A stretch of DNA of 15,456 nucleotides from Sphingomonadales bacterium UBA6171 (GTDB lineage: Bacteria > Pseudomonadota > Alphaproteobacteria > Sphingomonadales > Sphingomonadaceae), in the NCBI GenBank assembly GCA_002422985.1, contig DITZ01000072.1:10813-26268 (forward strand), read 5' to 3'. Below the pieces are notes generated by a model. It saw nothing but the letters and a program-made list of their open reading frames with translations. It searched no databases and was not told where the DNA came from. The position numbers were made by a program, and so were the translations under genes. Of the stretch, positions 1 to 7,200 are shown piece by piece. Every line of letters begins with the position of its first letter. The stretch's first letter is position 1.

Positions 1-635
1 GCAACATCAAGGTGGCGCTGCGGCGGCTGCGGAAATTCGCGCGCGAGGGCGCGGCAGACGAGCTGGACATGGGCGCGACGATCCGGGGAACGGCGCAGAA
101 AGCCTATCTGGATATCGTGATGCGGCCAGAGCGGCATAATGCGGTGAAGCTGCTTTTATGCCTGGACGTGGGCGGATCGATGGACCCGCATGTGAAGGTG
201 ATGGAGGAGCTGTTCTCGGCGGCGCGCACCGAGTTCAAGCATCTGGAATATTTCTATTTCCACAACTGCCCTTACGAGGCGCTGTGGAAGGACAACCGGC
301 GGCGCTGGTCTGAACGCACGCCGACCATGGATGTGCTGCACAAATATCCGCATGATTATAAGCTGCTGTTCGTGGGGGATGCTTCGATGAGCCCCTATGA
401 GATCAGCTATGCCGGCGGGTCGGTCGAGCATTGGAATGAGGAGGCCGGCGAGGCCTGGATCCGGCGGATGACCGAGGTGTATCACGCCAGCGTATGGCTC
501 AATCCGATTCCGGAACAGCATTGGGCGCATTCGCAATCCATCCAGATGGTCAAATCGCTGATGGGCGGACGAATGTATCCGCTGACGCTGGAGGGGCTGG
601 ACCGGGCGATGCGGACCCTGACGCGCACGCATTAA
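1..635 (+). CDS. VWA domain-containing CoxE-like protein, 3' part only
   Basis: The reading frame is open from the first complete codon at position 3, so this is the C-terminal part of a gene that starts upstream. The GTG at 12 is an internal codon, not a convincing start. The stop TAA is at 633-635. About 210 residues are visible; from memory the family is near 390-400 residues, so roughly half is missing. The segment opens with a basic stretch (NIKVALRRLRKFAREGA) and then a von Willebrand A fold. Its metal-binding (MIDAS) loop reads LDVGGSMD (Asp codon at 165), where classical VWA domains have DxSxS. A second conserved stretch is FVGDASMSPYE. Relatives are usually paired with a MoxR-type AAA+ ATPase and are thought to act in cofactor or metal insertion, but the partner and substrate are not visible here. 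Family placement is confident; cellular role is not. Confidence 0.85.
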   Translation, partial: NIKVALRRLRKFAREGAADELDMGATIRGTAQKAYLDIVMRPERHNAVKLLLCLDVGGSMDPHVKVMEELFSAARTEFKHLEYFYFHNCPYEALWKDNRRRWSERTPTMDVLHKYPHDYKLLFVGDASMSPYEISYAGGSVEHWNEEAGEAWIRRMTEVYHASVWLNPIPEQHWAHSQSIQMVKSLMGGRMYPLTLEGLDRAMRTLTRTH

Positions 636-650
636 GGGCTTGCATTAGGC

Positions 651-671
651 GCACAGATTAAGGGACTGTGC
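651..671 (+). terminator. Possible weak terminator after the VWA gene
   Basis: A 6-bp perfect stem, GCACAG (651-656) and CTGTGC (666-671), encloses a 9-base loop and is followed by TTT. It lies 15 bases after the VWA stop codon. The stem is short and the T run brief, so this is only a candidate intrinsic terminator. Confidence 0.3.
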
Positions 672-689
672 TTTCCGTTCAATCTCCTT

Positions 690-730
690 CGTCACCCCGT
701 GCCTGACCCCGTGCCTGACATGGGGTGACG
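690..730. repeat. Inverted repeat with an internal 12-bp duplication
   Basis: Nine-base arms CGTCACCCC (690-698) and GGGGTGACG (722-730) pair perfectly. Between and overlapping them are two exact tandem copies of CCCCGTGCCTGA (695-706 and 707-718). Removing one copy would leave a shorter hairpin of a style I associate with intergenic palindromes in sphingomonads. It sits in the 174-base gap between convergent genes (VWA gene on +, metW on -), where it could act as a bidirectional terminator. That role is inferred. Confidence 0.6.
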
Positions 731-754
731 ATTGCAGGTGAGATCAGCGCGATG

Positions 755-780
755 CGGCTTCGCCTGTTCAGGCTTCGCCG
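755..780. repeat. GC-rich hairpin downstream of metW
   Basis: GGCTTCGCC occurs twice (756-764 and 771-779) around TGTTCA. The 26 bases also fold on themselves: CGGC pairs with GCCG at the outside, GCCTG pairs with CAGGC at the centre, and there is a symmetric TTC/TTC internal loop. It lies 30 bases beyond the metW stop (metW reads on the minus strand), so it may help end or stabilise that transcript. There is no T run. Confidence 0.4.
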
Positions 781-809
781 TTGCGCTGTGATGTTCCGGC
801 ACTGAACAG

Positions 810-1394
810 CTAATTGCTGAGAACGAAAAGCGCATGGTCTGCCAGCAGATTGGGCCAGGCGCTTTGCGGGTTTGCGCCCCAGAGATGGCGTTGCGCGATG
901 ATGCGGTAGCCGCGACTGGCGGCAAGCGCGCGGAAATCGTCGATGGTGCACAGGTGGATATTCTCGGTCTCATACCAGCTTTGCGGCAGACCCTTTGTCA
1001 CCGGCATGCGGCCGCCGAAAAGGATGTTGGCGCGCACCCGCCAGTGGCCGAAATTGGGGAAGGCGACGATGGCGCGCCGGCCGATGCGCAGCAGATGCGC
1101 CAGCACCTCGTCCGGCCGCTGCATGGCCTGAAGCGTTTCGGACAGGATGGCAAAATCGACCGAGGCGTCCGGAAAGGCCGCCAGATCATGATCGGCATTG
1201 CCCTGCACCACCGACAGCCCGCGGGCAACGGCACGGGCGACGCGTTCGGCATCCAGTTCGATGCCACGGCCATCCACCTGTTTTTCGCGGCGCAGATAAT
1301 CGAGCAGCAGGCCATCGGAACAACCCACGTCAAGCACGGAGGCACCGGGCGTGATATGGTGCGCGATCTGGTGCAGACGCGGGGAAAGACTCAT
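810..1394 (-). CDS. metW: Methionine biosynthesis protein MetW
   Basis: This is a 194-residue protein with a class I SAM-methyltransferase fold. Motif I is VLDVGCSDG (residues 20-28). Further conserved stretches are FPNFGHWRVR and SWYETENIHLCTIDDF, both typical of MetW. The ATG at 1394 overlaps the metX stop as ATGA, and a GAGGGTG ribosome-binding site lies inside the metX end about 7 bases upstream, so the two genes are translationally coupled. MetW is found almost always with MetX, and in Pseudomonas it has been reported to bind MetX and support its acyltransferase activity. A methyl-transfer reaction has not been clearly assigned to the family. Length and motifs look intact. Confidence 0.93.
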   Translation of the reverse strand: MSLSPRLHQIAHHITPGASVLDVGCSDGLLLDYLRREKQVDGRGIELDAERVARAVARGLSVVQGNADHDLAAFPDASVDFAILSETLQAMQRPDEVLAHLLRIGRRAIVAFPNFGHWRVRANILFGGRMPVTKGLPQSWYETENIHLCTIDDFRALAASRGYRIIAQRHLWGANPQSAWPNLLADHALFVLSN

Positions 1395-2515
1395 GCGGCG
1401 GCACCCTCGCCGGAGCGGAGGAAGCCGTCCACCACCGCGTTCATCGTGGGCGCGTCCAGCAGGAAACTGTCATGGCCGTGCGGGCTGGAGAGTTCGACGA
1501 AGCTGACATGGCGGCCGGCGGCCACCAGCGCCTGCACGATGCGGCGCGATTCGGCGGTGGGATAGAGCCAGTCGCTGTCGAACGAGACGATGCAGAAGCG
1601 CGCCGATGTGGCGGCAAAGGCCGGGGCGAGCAGCCCGTCATGCGCGGTGGCGAGGTCGAAATAGTCCATCGCGCGGGTGATATAGAGATAGCTGTTGGCG
1701 TCGAAGCGATCGACAAAGCTCATCCCCTGATAGCGCAGATAGGATTCGACCTGGAAATCGGCGTCGAAGCCAAAGCCGACTTCGGCGCGGTCTTGCAGGT
1801 TGCGGCCGAATTTGCCGGTGAGGCCGGCTTCTGAGAGATAGGTGATGTGCGCGGCCATGCGGGCGACCGACAGCCCGCGCGCCGGATTCGTGCCGGCAGC
1901 GGTGTAGGCGCCGCCCTGCCATTCGGGATCGGCCATAATCGCCTGACGCCCGACTTCGTGGAAGGCGATATTCTGTGCACTGTGCCGGGCGGCCGTGGCG
2001 ATGGCGACGACCGAGGCGACGCGATCAGGGTATTGGGCCGCCCATTGCAGCGCCTGCATCCCGCCCATGGAGCCGCCGACGACGGCCAGCAGCCGGCCGA
2101 TACCAAGCGCGTCGAGCGCGGCGGCCTGCGCGCGCACCATGTCGGCAATGGTGATGACCGGAAAGCGCAGGCCCCAGCAGCCATCGCCATCCGGGTGCGG
2201 GCTGGCGGGGCCTTCGGAACCCATGCAGCCGCCGATCACATTCATGCAGATGATGAAATGGCGCGCCGGATCAACGGGCCGGCCGCGGCCGACCATGCGC
2301 GTCCACCAGCCGGGCTTGCCGGTGAGCGGGTGGGTGGAGGCGACATATTGATCGCCGGTGAGCGCATGGCAGATGAGGATGGCGTTGCCGCCGTCTGCCG
2401 CCAGCTCGCCATAGGTTTCATAGCCGATCATCGGGCGCGGCAGCACGGCTCCGCTTTCAAGCGGCAGATCGTGAGGCAGGCGCAGGCTGCGATGGAGGGA
2501 GGATCGGGCGTTCAT
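1391..2515 (-). CDS. metX: Homoserine O-acyltransferase MetX
   Basis: This 374-residue alpha/beta-hydrolase-fold enzyme transfers an acyl group from acyl-CoA to homoserine, committing it to methionine. The nucleophile elbow GGSMGG places the catalytic serine at 149. The other triad members are probably Asp315 (in SFDSDWLYP) and His348 (in SPHGHDSF). An oxyanion-region motif GGCMGSEGP lies near residues 95-103. The chosen start is the ATG at 2513-2515, giving the N-terminus MNARSSLHRSLRLPHDLPL and a normal family length. The same frame runs open far upstream, but that part is antisense to hisC and has no MetX character. The ribosome-binding site is weak. Acetyl-CoA is the usual donor; some MetX enzymes use succinyl-CoA, and I cannot decide this from sequence. 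It is the first gene of a metX-metW unit divergent from hisC. Confidence 0.93.
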   Translation of the reverse strand: MNARSSLHRSLRLPHDLPLESGAVLPRPMIGYETYGELAADGGNAILICHALTGDQYVASTHPLTGKPGWWTRMVGRGRPVDPARHFIICMNVIGGCMGSEGPASPHPDGDGCWGLRFPVITIADMVRAQAAALDALGIGRLLAVVGGSMGGMQALQWAAQYPDRVASVVAIATAARHSAQNIAFHEVGRQAIMADPEWQGGAYTAAGTNPARGLSVARMAAHITYLSEAGLTGKFGRNLQDRAEVGFGFDADFQVESYLRYQGMSFVDRFDANSYLYITRAMDYFDLATAHDGLLAPAFAATSARFCIVSFDSDWLYPTAESRRIVQALVAAGRHVSFVELSSPHGHDSFLLDAPTMNAVVDGFLRSGEGAAA

Positions 2516-2614
2516 CAGACCATCGGGCGTTAGCAGGCTGCGGCCAGCGGTGAAAGGGCATGCGTTGTGCAGCAGGGGTTGGCGTGGCGGCCGCGAAAGC
2601 CTATCGCGCGCGGC
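2516..2614. promoter_or_regulatory. Divergent metX / hisC intergenic region
   Basis: These 99 bases separate the metX start (minus) from the hisC start (plus) and must hold the 5' signals for both units unless transcription begins further in. I see no confident -35/-10 pair and no terminator-like hairpin with a T run. A short GCTG/CAGC inverted repeat is present on the metX side. I compared the metX leader by eye with the SAM-II riboswitch pattern and did not find the conserved GCTAAA..GG segment. Confidence 0.4.
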
Positions 2615-3718
2615 ATGATGAAGCCCGTGCCCAATCCCTGGATCAGCCAGATCAGCGCCTATGTTCCCGGTTCCGCCAAGGCGGGCGGCCATGCGAAGCC
2701 GGTGAAACTCTCCTCCAACGAGAATCCCTGGGGGGCCAGCCCGCACGCCATGGCCGCGTTGCAGGCGGCAGCGGGCGAGATTCACCGCTATCCCGATGGC
2801 ACGGCGGCGGTGCTGCGCGAGAAAATCGCCGCGCTGCACGGGCTGGATGCGGATCGCATCGTGTGCGGCACCGGATCGGACGAGATTTTGCAGTTGCTGC
2901 CGCTGATCTATTGCAGGCCGGGCGACAGTCTGGTGCATGTGCGGCATGGCTTCATGGTCTATCCCATTGCCGCGCGGCGCGCCGGGGCCGAGCCGATCGC
3001 GGCGGCGGACCGGGATTATGTGGCCGATGTGGACGCCATATTGGCCAGCGTGCGCGCCAACACCCGCATCATCTTTCTGGCCAATCCGAACAACCCCACC
3101 GGCACGATGATTTCGGCCGCCGAAGTGGCGCGGCTGCACGCCGGGCTGCGCGCTGATGTGCTGCTGGTGATAGATCAGGCCTATGCCGAATATCTGGACG
3201 AAGCGGACCCGGATGGCGGGCTGGCGCTGGCCAGAACGGCACCCAATGTCATCGTGACGCGCACCTTCTCCAAAATCTATGGGCTGGGGGGCATCCGCGT
3301 CGGCTGGGGGACGGGGCCGGCCGAGGTGATCGCCGAACTGAACCGGGTGCGGGCGCCCTTCCCCATTTCGGTGCCGGCCTTGGCGGCGGCCGAGGCGGCG
3401 ATTGATGATCAGGCTTTCGTGGACGACTGCCGCCGCCGCAATGCGGAGCAGCGGGCGATATTGACCGACGCCATCAGCCTTCATGGCAACAGGGGGCTGC
3501 GCGCGGTGCCGTCGGTCGCCAATTTCGTGCTGATGGAATGCCCGCAGAACGGCCCGCTGGCGGCTGGCACGCTGCAACAGGGGCTGATGGAGCTGGGGTT
3601 CATCACGCGCTGGCTGCCCGGACAGGGGCTGCCGCACTGTCTGCGCATCACGGTGGGAACGGCCGGGGAGACGGCGGGTGTGATCGCCGCGCTGAACCAG
3701 CTGGTGGCGGCGGCCTGA
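2615..3718 (+). CDS. hisC: Histidinol-phosphate / aromatic aminotransferase HisC
   Basis: This 367-residue fold-type I PLP enzyme matches the HisC family. The PLP lysine is Lys220 in FSKIYGLGGIRVGW, the ring-nitrogen aspartate is Asp187 in IDQAYAEY, and the cofactor-binding NPNNPTG spans 157-163. Arg344 in LRITVGTA should hold the substrate carboxylate. The N-terminal SSNENPWG is also diagnostic. ATG codons occur at 2615 and 2618; either gives a normal length, while the GTG at 2567 would add an unrelated 16 residues. HisC converts imidazole-acetol phosphate to histidinol phosphate. Because it is translationally coupled to tyrC, and the equivalent Zymomonas enzyme is known to accept aromatic amino acids, it probably also transaminates prephenate or 4-hydroxyphenylpyruvate. 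That dual role is inferred. Confidence 0.92.
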   Translation: MMKPVPNPWISQISAYVPGSAKAGGHAKPVKLSSNENPWGASPHAMAALQAAAGEIHRYPDGTAAVLREKIAALHGLDADRIVCGTGSDEILQLLPLIYCRPGDSLVHVRHGFMVYPIAARRAGAEPIAAADRDYVADVDAILASVRANTRIIFLANPNNPTGTMISAAEVARLHAGLRADVLLVIDQAYAEYLDEADPDGGLALARTAPNVIVTRTFSKIYGLGGIRVGWGTGPAEVIAELNRVRAPFPISVPALAAAEAAIDDQAFVDDCRRRNAEQRAILTDAISLHGNRGLRAVPSVANFVLMECPQNGPLAAGTLQQGLMELGFITRWLPGQGLPHCLRITVGTAGETAGVIAALNQLVAAA

Positions 3719-4629
3719 TGCTGCCCTTCCGCCGGGTCGCCATCATTGGCATGGGGCTGATCGGCTCGTCGGTCGCGCGTGCAGTGCGAACGCATATGCC
3801 GACCGTGGCGCTGGTGGCGCATGATGCAGATGCCGCCGTGCGCGATCGCGTGCTGGAACTGGGGCTGGCGGACGATGTGACCGACAATGCCGGGGCCGCC
3901 GTGGTGGATGCAGATCTGGTGATCCTGGCGGTGCCTCTGGGGGCCTTTGCCGCCGTGGGTGCGGAAATTGCCGATGAACTGGCACCCGGCGCGGTGATTT
4001 CCGATGTAGGATCGGCCAAGCAATCGGTGATTGATGCGCTGCTGCCGCTGCTGCCGCCCGGCGTGCAGCTGGTGCCGGCGCACCCGGTGGCCGGCACGGA
4101 GCGTTCGGGACCGGATGCCGGCTTTGCCAGCCTGTTTGACGGCCGCTGGTGCATCATCACGCCGGTGGATGGCGTGAATTCGCCCGCCGTGCAGCGGGTG
4201 TCAGACTTCTGGACGCGGCTGGGTTCGAAGGTGGAGGTGATGGACGCCCGCCACCACGATATGGTGCTGGCGGTGACAAGCCATATTCCGCACCTGATCG
4301 CCTATTCCATCGTGGGGACGGCGGCCGACCTTGAGGATGTGACGCGCGGCGAGGTGATCAAATATTCCGCCGGCGGTTTCCGCGATTTCACCCGGATTGC
4401 CGCATCGGACCCGACGATGTGGCGCGACGTGTTCCTGACCAACCGCGACGCCGTGCTGGATGTGCTGGGGCGGGTGAGCGAGGATATCGCCGCGCTGCAA
4501 CGCGCCATCCGCTGGAGCGACGGCGAGGCTCTGCACAAAAGATTTACTCAATCGCGCGATATCAGGCGGGCGATTGTGGAGGCCGGGCAGGATACGGACG
4601 AGCCGGACTTTGGCCGGGGGCATGGGTGA
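3718..4629 (+). CDS. tyrC: Prephenate / arogenate dehydrogenase (cyclohexadienyl dehydrogenase)
   Basis: This 303-residue TyrA-family enzyme oxidatively decarboxylates prephenate or arogenate on the way to tyrosine. The N-terminal Rossmann fold has GMGLIGSS (Gly11, Gly13, Gly16), and an acidic residue near 36 suggests NAD+. SDVGSAK (95-101), HPVAGTERSG (122-131), the HHD triplet (179-181) and SHIPHLIA (188-195) are the catalytic and substrate motifs. There is no C-terminal ACT domain and no fused chorismate mutase, so it is the short form. The start ATG at 3718 shares one base with the hisC stop (TGATG). An in-frame extension back to 3538 exists but lies inside hisC and is not credible. The choice between prephenate and arogenate cannot be made from sequence. 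The gene ends 21 bases from the convergent recX. Confidence 0.92.
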   Translation: MLPFRRVAIIGMGLIGSSVARAVRTHMPTVALVAHDADAAVRDRVLELGLADDVTDNAGAAVVDADLVILAVPLGAFAAVGAEIADELAPGAVISDVGSAKQSVIDALLPLLPPGVQLVPAHPVAGTERSGPDAGFASLFDGRWCIITPVDGVNSPAVQRVSDFWTRLGSKVEVMDARHHDMVLAVTSHIPHLIAYSIVGTAADLEDVTRGEVIKYSAGGFRDFTRIAASDPTMWRDVFLTNRDAVLDVLGRVSEDIAALQRAIRWSDGEALHKRFTQSRDIRRAIVEAGQDTDEPDFGRGHG

Positions 4630-4650
4630 GGCCGGGGGTGGGGTCAGCCG

Positions 4651-5196
4651 CTAAACGCCATCCTCGCCTGATTCCGGCAGATCCGCCTCTGTCGCGGCGC
4701 TGAGGATGGCGCGTATCAGCTTGGGCGGGTGGCCGGCGCGGGCCATGGCGGCGTAGGCGCGGCGACGGGCTTCGGGGGTTGCGGGCGGCGGGCCATAGGG
4801 GCCGAGCCGCTTCTTGCGGGCAAAGGCGATGGCGCTGGCGACCTCGTCCTGCGCGCCGAGGGCGGTTTGCTGATGCGCCTCTTCTATTCCGGAATGGCGG
4901 AGCGTCTGGCGGATGCGGCTGGCGCCCAGGCCACGGCGGGCAAGGCTGCGGGAGCGGGATTCGGCAAAGGCGAGATCATTCACATAGCCAAGGTCCACGA
5001 AGCGGTCGGCGATGGCGTCATAATCGGGCGGGGGGGCGTCTTGCTGCCAGCCGCGCAGGCGGACTTTGGTTTTCAGCAGGCGGATGAGGCGGGCGCGGCT
5101 GGTCTGGAAGCGTTCCAGATAGCGCATGGCAATGGCATCGAGCGTCGGCGCATCGAGGGGGGGGAGGGGTTTCCGGGGTCCGGGGCGCTGCCGCAT
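4651..5196 (-). CDS. recX: Regulatory protein RecX
   Basis: This basic, mostly helical protein of 181 residues fits RecX, which binds RecA filaments and modulates recombination and SOS activity. Supporting stretches are the N-terminal LDAIAMRYLERFQTSRARL, a central DYDAIADRFVDLGYVNDLAFAESRSRS, and RGLGASRIRQTLRHSGI, matching the repeated three-helix units of RecX. I chose the ATG at 5194-5196 because an AAGGTGG ribosome-binding site sits about 5 bases before it; a GTG two codons upstream overlaps that site. recA is not in the window, so the gene stands alone. I found no alphaproteobacterial LexA box (GTTC-N7-GTTC) upstream. It converges with tyrC and diverges from the acyl-AMP ligase. Confidence 0.87.
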   Translation of the reverse strand: MRQRPGPRKPLPPLDAPTLDAIAMRYLERFQTSRARLIRLLKTKVRLRGWQQDAPPPDYDAIADRFVDLGYVNDLAFAESRSRSLARRGLGASRIRQTLRHSGIEEAHQQTALGAQDEVASAIAFARKKRLGPYGPPPATPEARRRAYAAMARAGHPPKLIRAILSAATEADLPESGEDGV

Positions 5197-5382
5197 TGCC
5201 ACCTTGCTGCCACAGTTTGCGCCTTAATTGAACCATCATCCGGTGCAAAAGGAAAGGCAAGATGGTGTGCATATTACGCATCGGCCAGCCGGGCGCGGGA
5301 TATGGGCAGCAGCAGGATACAACCATAGACAGGCAGAAACTGAGCCATATCTCGTTCATAGCCAGACAGGGACTCGCACCCG
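5197..5382. promoter_or_regulatory. Divergent recX / acyl-AMP ligase intergenic region
   Basis: These 186 bases are less GC-rich than the flanking genes, with A+T pockets near 5223-5260 and 5268-5280, as expected for promoters of the two divergent genes. I cannot name a convincing -35/-10 pair or operator. No SOS box and no strong hairpin were seen, and nothing here resembles a coding sequence or an RNA gene. Confidence 0.35.
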
Positions 5383-7167
5383 ATGAACATTGAAGCTGCC
5401 GATGGCCCCGATGATGCAGCAGCGCAGGACGCCAGCCGCTCCACGCCGCTGATGTCGGGCATTCCCTTTGTGACCGGTCGCTATAGGACCATCACCGACG
5501 CGCTGGATTATGCGGCGACGGGCGCGACCGGTTACAATTTCTTCGATGCGCGGGCCAATCTGATGCGCGCCTATCCCTATGCCGAGCTGCGGGCCGATGC
5601 GATAGCCGCGGCGCGGCGCATCCTGGCGCTGGGTGTGCAGCCGGGCGAGCGGGTGGCGCTGATCGCCGAGACGGGTGCGGAATTTGCCGCGGCTTTCTAT
5701 GGCGCGCTTTATGCCGGCGTGCTGCCGGTGCCGCTGCCGCTGCCGACCTCCTTTGGCGGGCGGGATGCCTATATCGGGCAGATCCGCACGCAGTTGACCA
5801 GCTCGGATGCGGTGCTGGTGCTGGGGCCATGCGGGCTGAAGCCGATGTTTGCCGAGGCCGCGGACGGCCTGGCGCGCGCGATGGGCTGGGCTGCCTTTGC
5901 CGCACTGGAGGCGCCCGATGTGGCGCTGCCGACGGCAGACCCGGACGCGATCGCCTATCTGCAATATTCCAGCGGCTCGACACGCTTTCCGCATGGGGTG
6001 GCGGTGAGCCACCGGGCGGTGATGACGAATCTGACCGGCCATGCGCTGGCCATGCAGCTGGCGCCCGGCGATCGCGGCATCAGCTGGCTGCCCTGGTATC
6101 ATGACATGGGGCTGGTGGGCACCTTTCTGTCGACCATGGCGGTGCAGCTTTCGGTGGACTTCATCGCCACCGATGATTTCGCGCGGCGGCCGCTGAGCTG
6201 GCTGACGCTGATCAGCCGCAATCCGGGCAACAGCCTGTCTTACTCGCCGACCTTTGGCTATGACATCTGCGCGCGCCGGGTTTCAACGCAGACCGATGTG
6301 GTGAGCCGTTTTGACCTTTCCCGCTGGCGGATTGCCGGCAATGGCGCGGACATGATCCGCCCGGATATCTGCCAGGCCTTTGTGGATGCCTTTGCGCCGG
6401 CGGGCTTCCGCGCCGGGGCCTTCACGCCCAGCTATGGCCTGGCGGAGGCGACGCTCGCCGTGACGGTGTCGCCGGTGGGACAGGGCATTGTGTGCGACCT
6501 GATCGACGAGCGGCGGCTGGCGGGTGAAGGCCATGCCGACGCGCCGCAGGATATGAGCCAGCCGGTGCGCTATCGCGCCATCGTGGATTGCGGCGTGCCG
6601 GTGCATGGGCTGACGGTGGAGATTCGCGGCGAGAATGGCGCCGTGCTGGGGGACCGGCAGATTGGCCGGGTGATGGTGCGTGGCCTGGGCATCATGGAAG
6701 GCTATTTCCGCGATGCGGCGGCGACCGAGGCCTGCCTGTCGCCCGATGGCTGGCTGGATACCGGCGACATGGGCTATCAGGTGGACAGCCATCTGTTCAT
6801 CGTGGGCCGCGCCAAGGATATGATCATCCTGAACGGCAAGAATCACTGGCCGCAGGATATTGAATGGGCGATCGAGCAGTTGGAAGGCTTCAAGGCGGGC
6901 GATATCGCCGCCTTTTCGATCACCACGCCGCAGGGCGAGGAAGCGCCGGCCGTGCTGGTGCAGTGCCGCACGAGCGACGCGCAAGAGCGCGCGCGGCTGA
7001 AGGAAGCGATCCGCACCAAGGTGCGCGCGATTACCGGCATGACCTGTGTGGTGGAACTGGTGCCGCCGCGCACCCTGCCGCGCACATCATCGGGCAAGCT
7101 GAGCCGGACCAAGGCACGGCAGCTTTATCTGGCCGGGGAAATCGTGCCATTTGACGTAGCCGCCTAG
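5383..7167 (+). CDS. Fatty-acyl-AMP ligase (FAAL), stand-alone
   Basis: This 594-residue member of the acyl-adenylate superfamily activates fatty acids as acyl-AMP, typically for loading onto an acyl carrier protein rather than CoA. The N-terminal part has the FAAL-like FFDARANL (53-60). The A3 phosphate loop is YSSGSTRFPHG (195-205), with His at 204 where the superfamily usually has Lys. WLPWYHDMGLVG (235-246) is a FAAL signature, PSYGLAEATL (349-358) is A5, and DGWLDTGDMGY (455-465) is A7. The catalytic Lys572 lies in PRTSSGKLSR. There is no fused carrier, polyketide or peptide-synthetase domain, and no carrier gene nearby. Sphingolipid-making alphaproteobacteria use an acyl-activating enzyme in ceramide synthesis, so an envelope-lipid role is possible but unproven. 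The start at 5383 has only a weak ribosome-binding site; the ATG at 5452 is an alternative. Confidence 0.88.
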   Translation: MNIEAADGPDDAAAQDASRSTPLMSGIPFVTGRYRTITDALDYAATGATGYNFFDARANLMRAYPYAELRADAIAAARRILALGVQPGERVALIAETGAEFAAAFYGALYAGVLPVPLPLPTSFGGRDAYIGQIRTQLTSSDAVLVLGPCGLKPMFAEAADGLARAMGWAAFAALEAPDVALPTADPDAIAYLQYSSGSTRFPHGVAVSHRAVMTNLTGHALAMQLAPGDRGISWLPWYHDMGLVGTFLSTMAVQLSVDFIATDDFARRPLSWLTLISRNPGNSLSYSPTFGYDICARRVSTQTDVVSRFDLSRWRIAGNGADMIRPDICQAFVDAFAPAGFRAGAFTPSYGLAEATLAVTVSPVGQGIVCDLIDERRLAGEGHADAPQDMSQPVRYRAIVDCGVPVHGLTVEIRGENGAVLGDRQIGRVMVRGLGIMEGYFRDAAATEACLSPDGWLDTGDMGYQVDSHLFIVGRAKDMIILNGKNHWPQDIEWAIEQLEGFKAGDIAAFSITTPQGEEAPAVLVQCRTSDAQERARLKEAIRTKVRAITGMTCVVELVPPRTLPRTSSGKLSRTKARQLYLAGEIVPFDVAA

Positions 7168-7200
7168 CCCGGCAGCGCATCTGCGCGCTATGGGCGGGGC

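Noticed and set aside
834..1565. 243-codon plus-strand open frame opposite metW and the metX end
   Set aside because: Both minus-strand genes are certain. This frame spans their junction and has no known domain.
2516..2600. SAM-II-type riboswitch in the metX leader
   Set aside because: The leader has a GCTAAC and a short GCTG/CAGC hairpin, but not the conserved GCTAAA-GG segment or pseudoknot pairing, judged by eye. A covariance-model search would settle it.
2516..3637. Long minus-strand open frame extending metX upstream by more than 370 codons
   Set aside because: It is antisense to hisC, rich in His, Arg and Gln as shadow frames of GC-rich genes are, and shows no domain. MetX is complete from the ATG at 2515.
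5197..5382. LexA (SOS) box upstream of recX
   Set aside because: No GTTC-N7-GTTC or its reverse is present; isolated GTTC and GAAC occur without a partner at the right distance.
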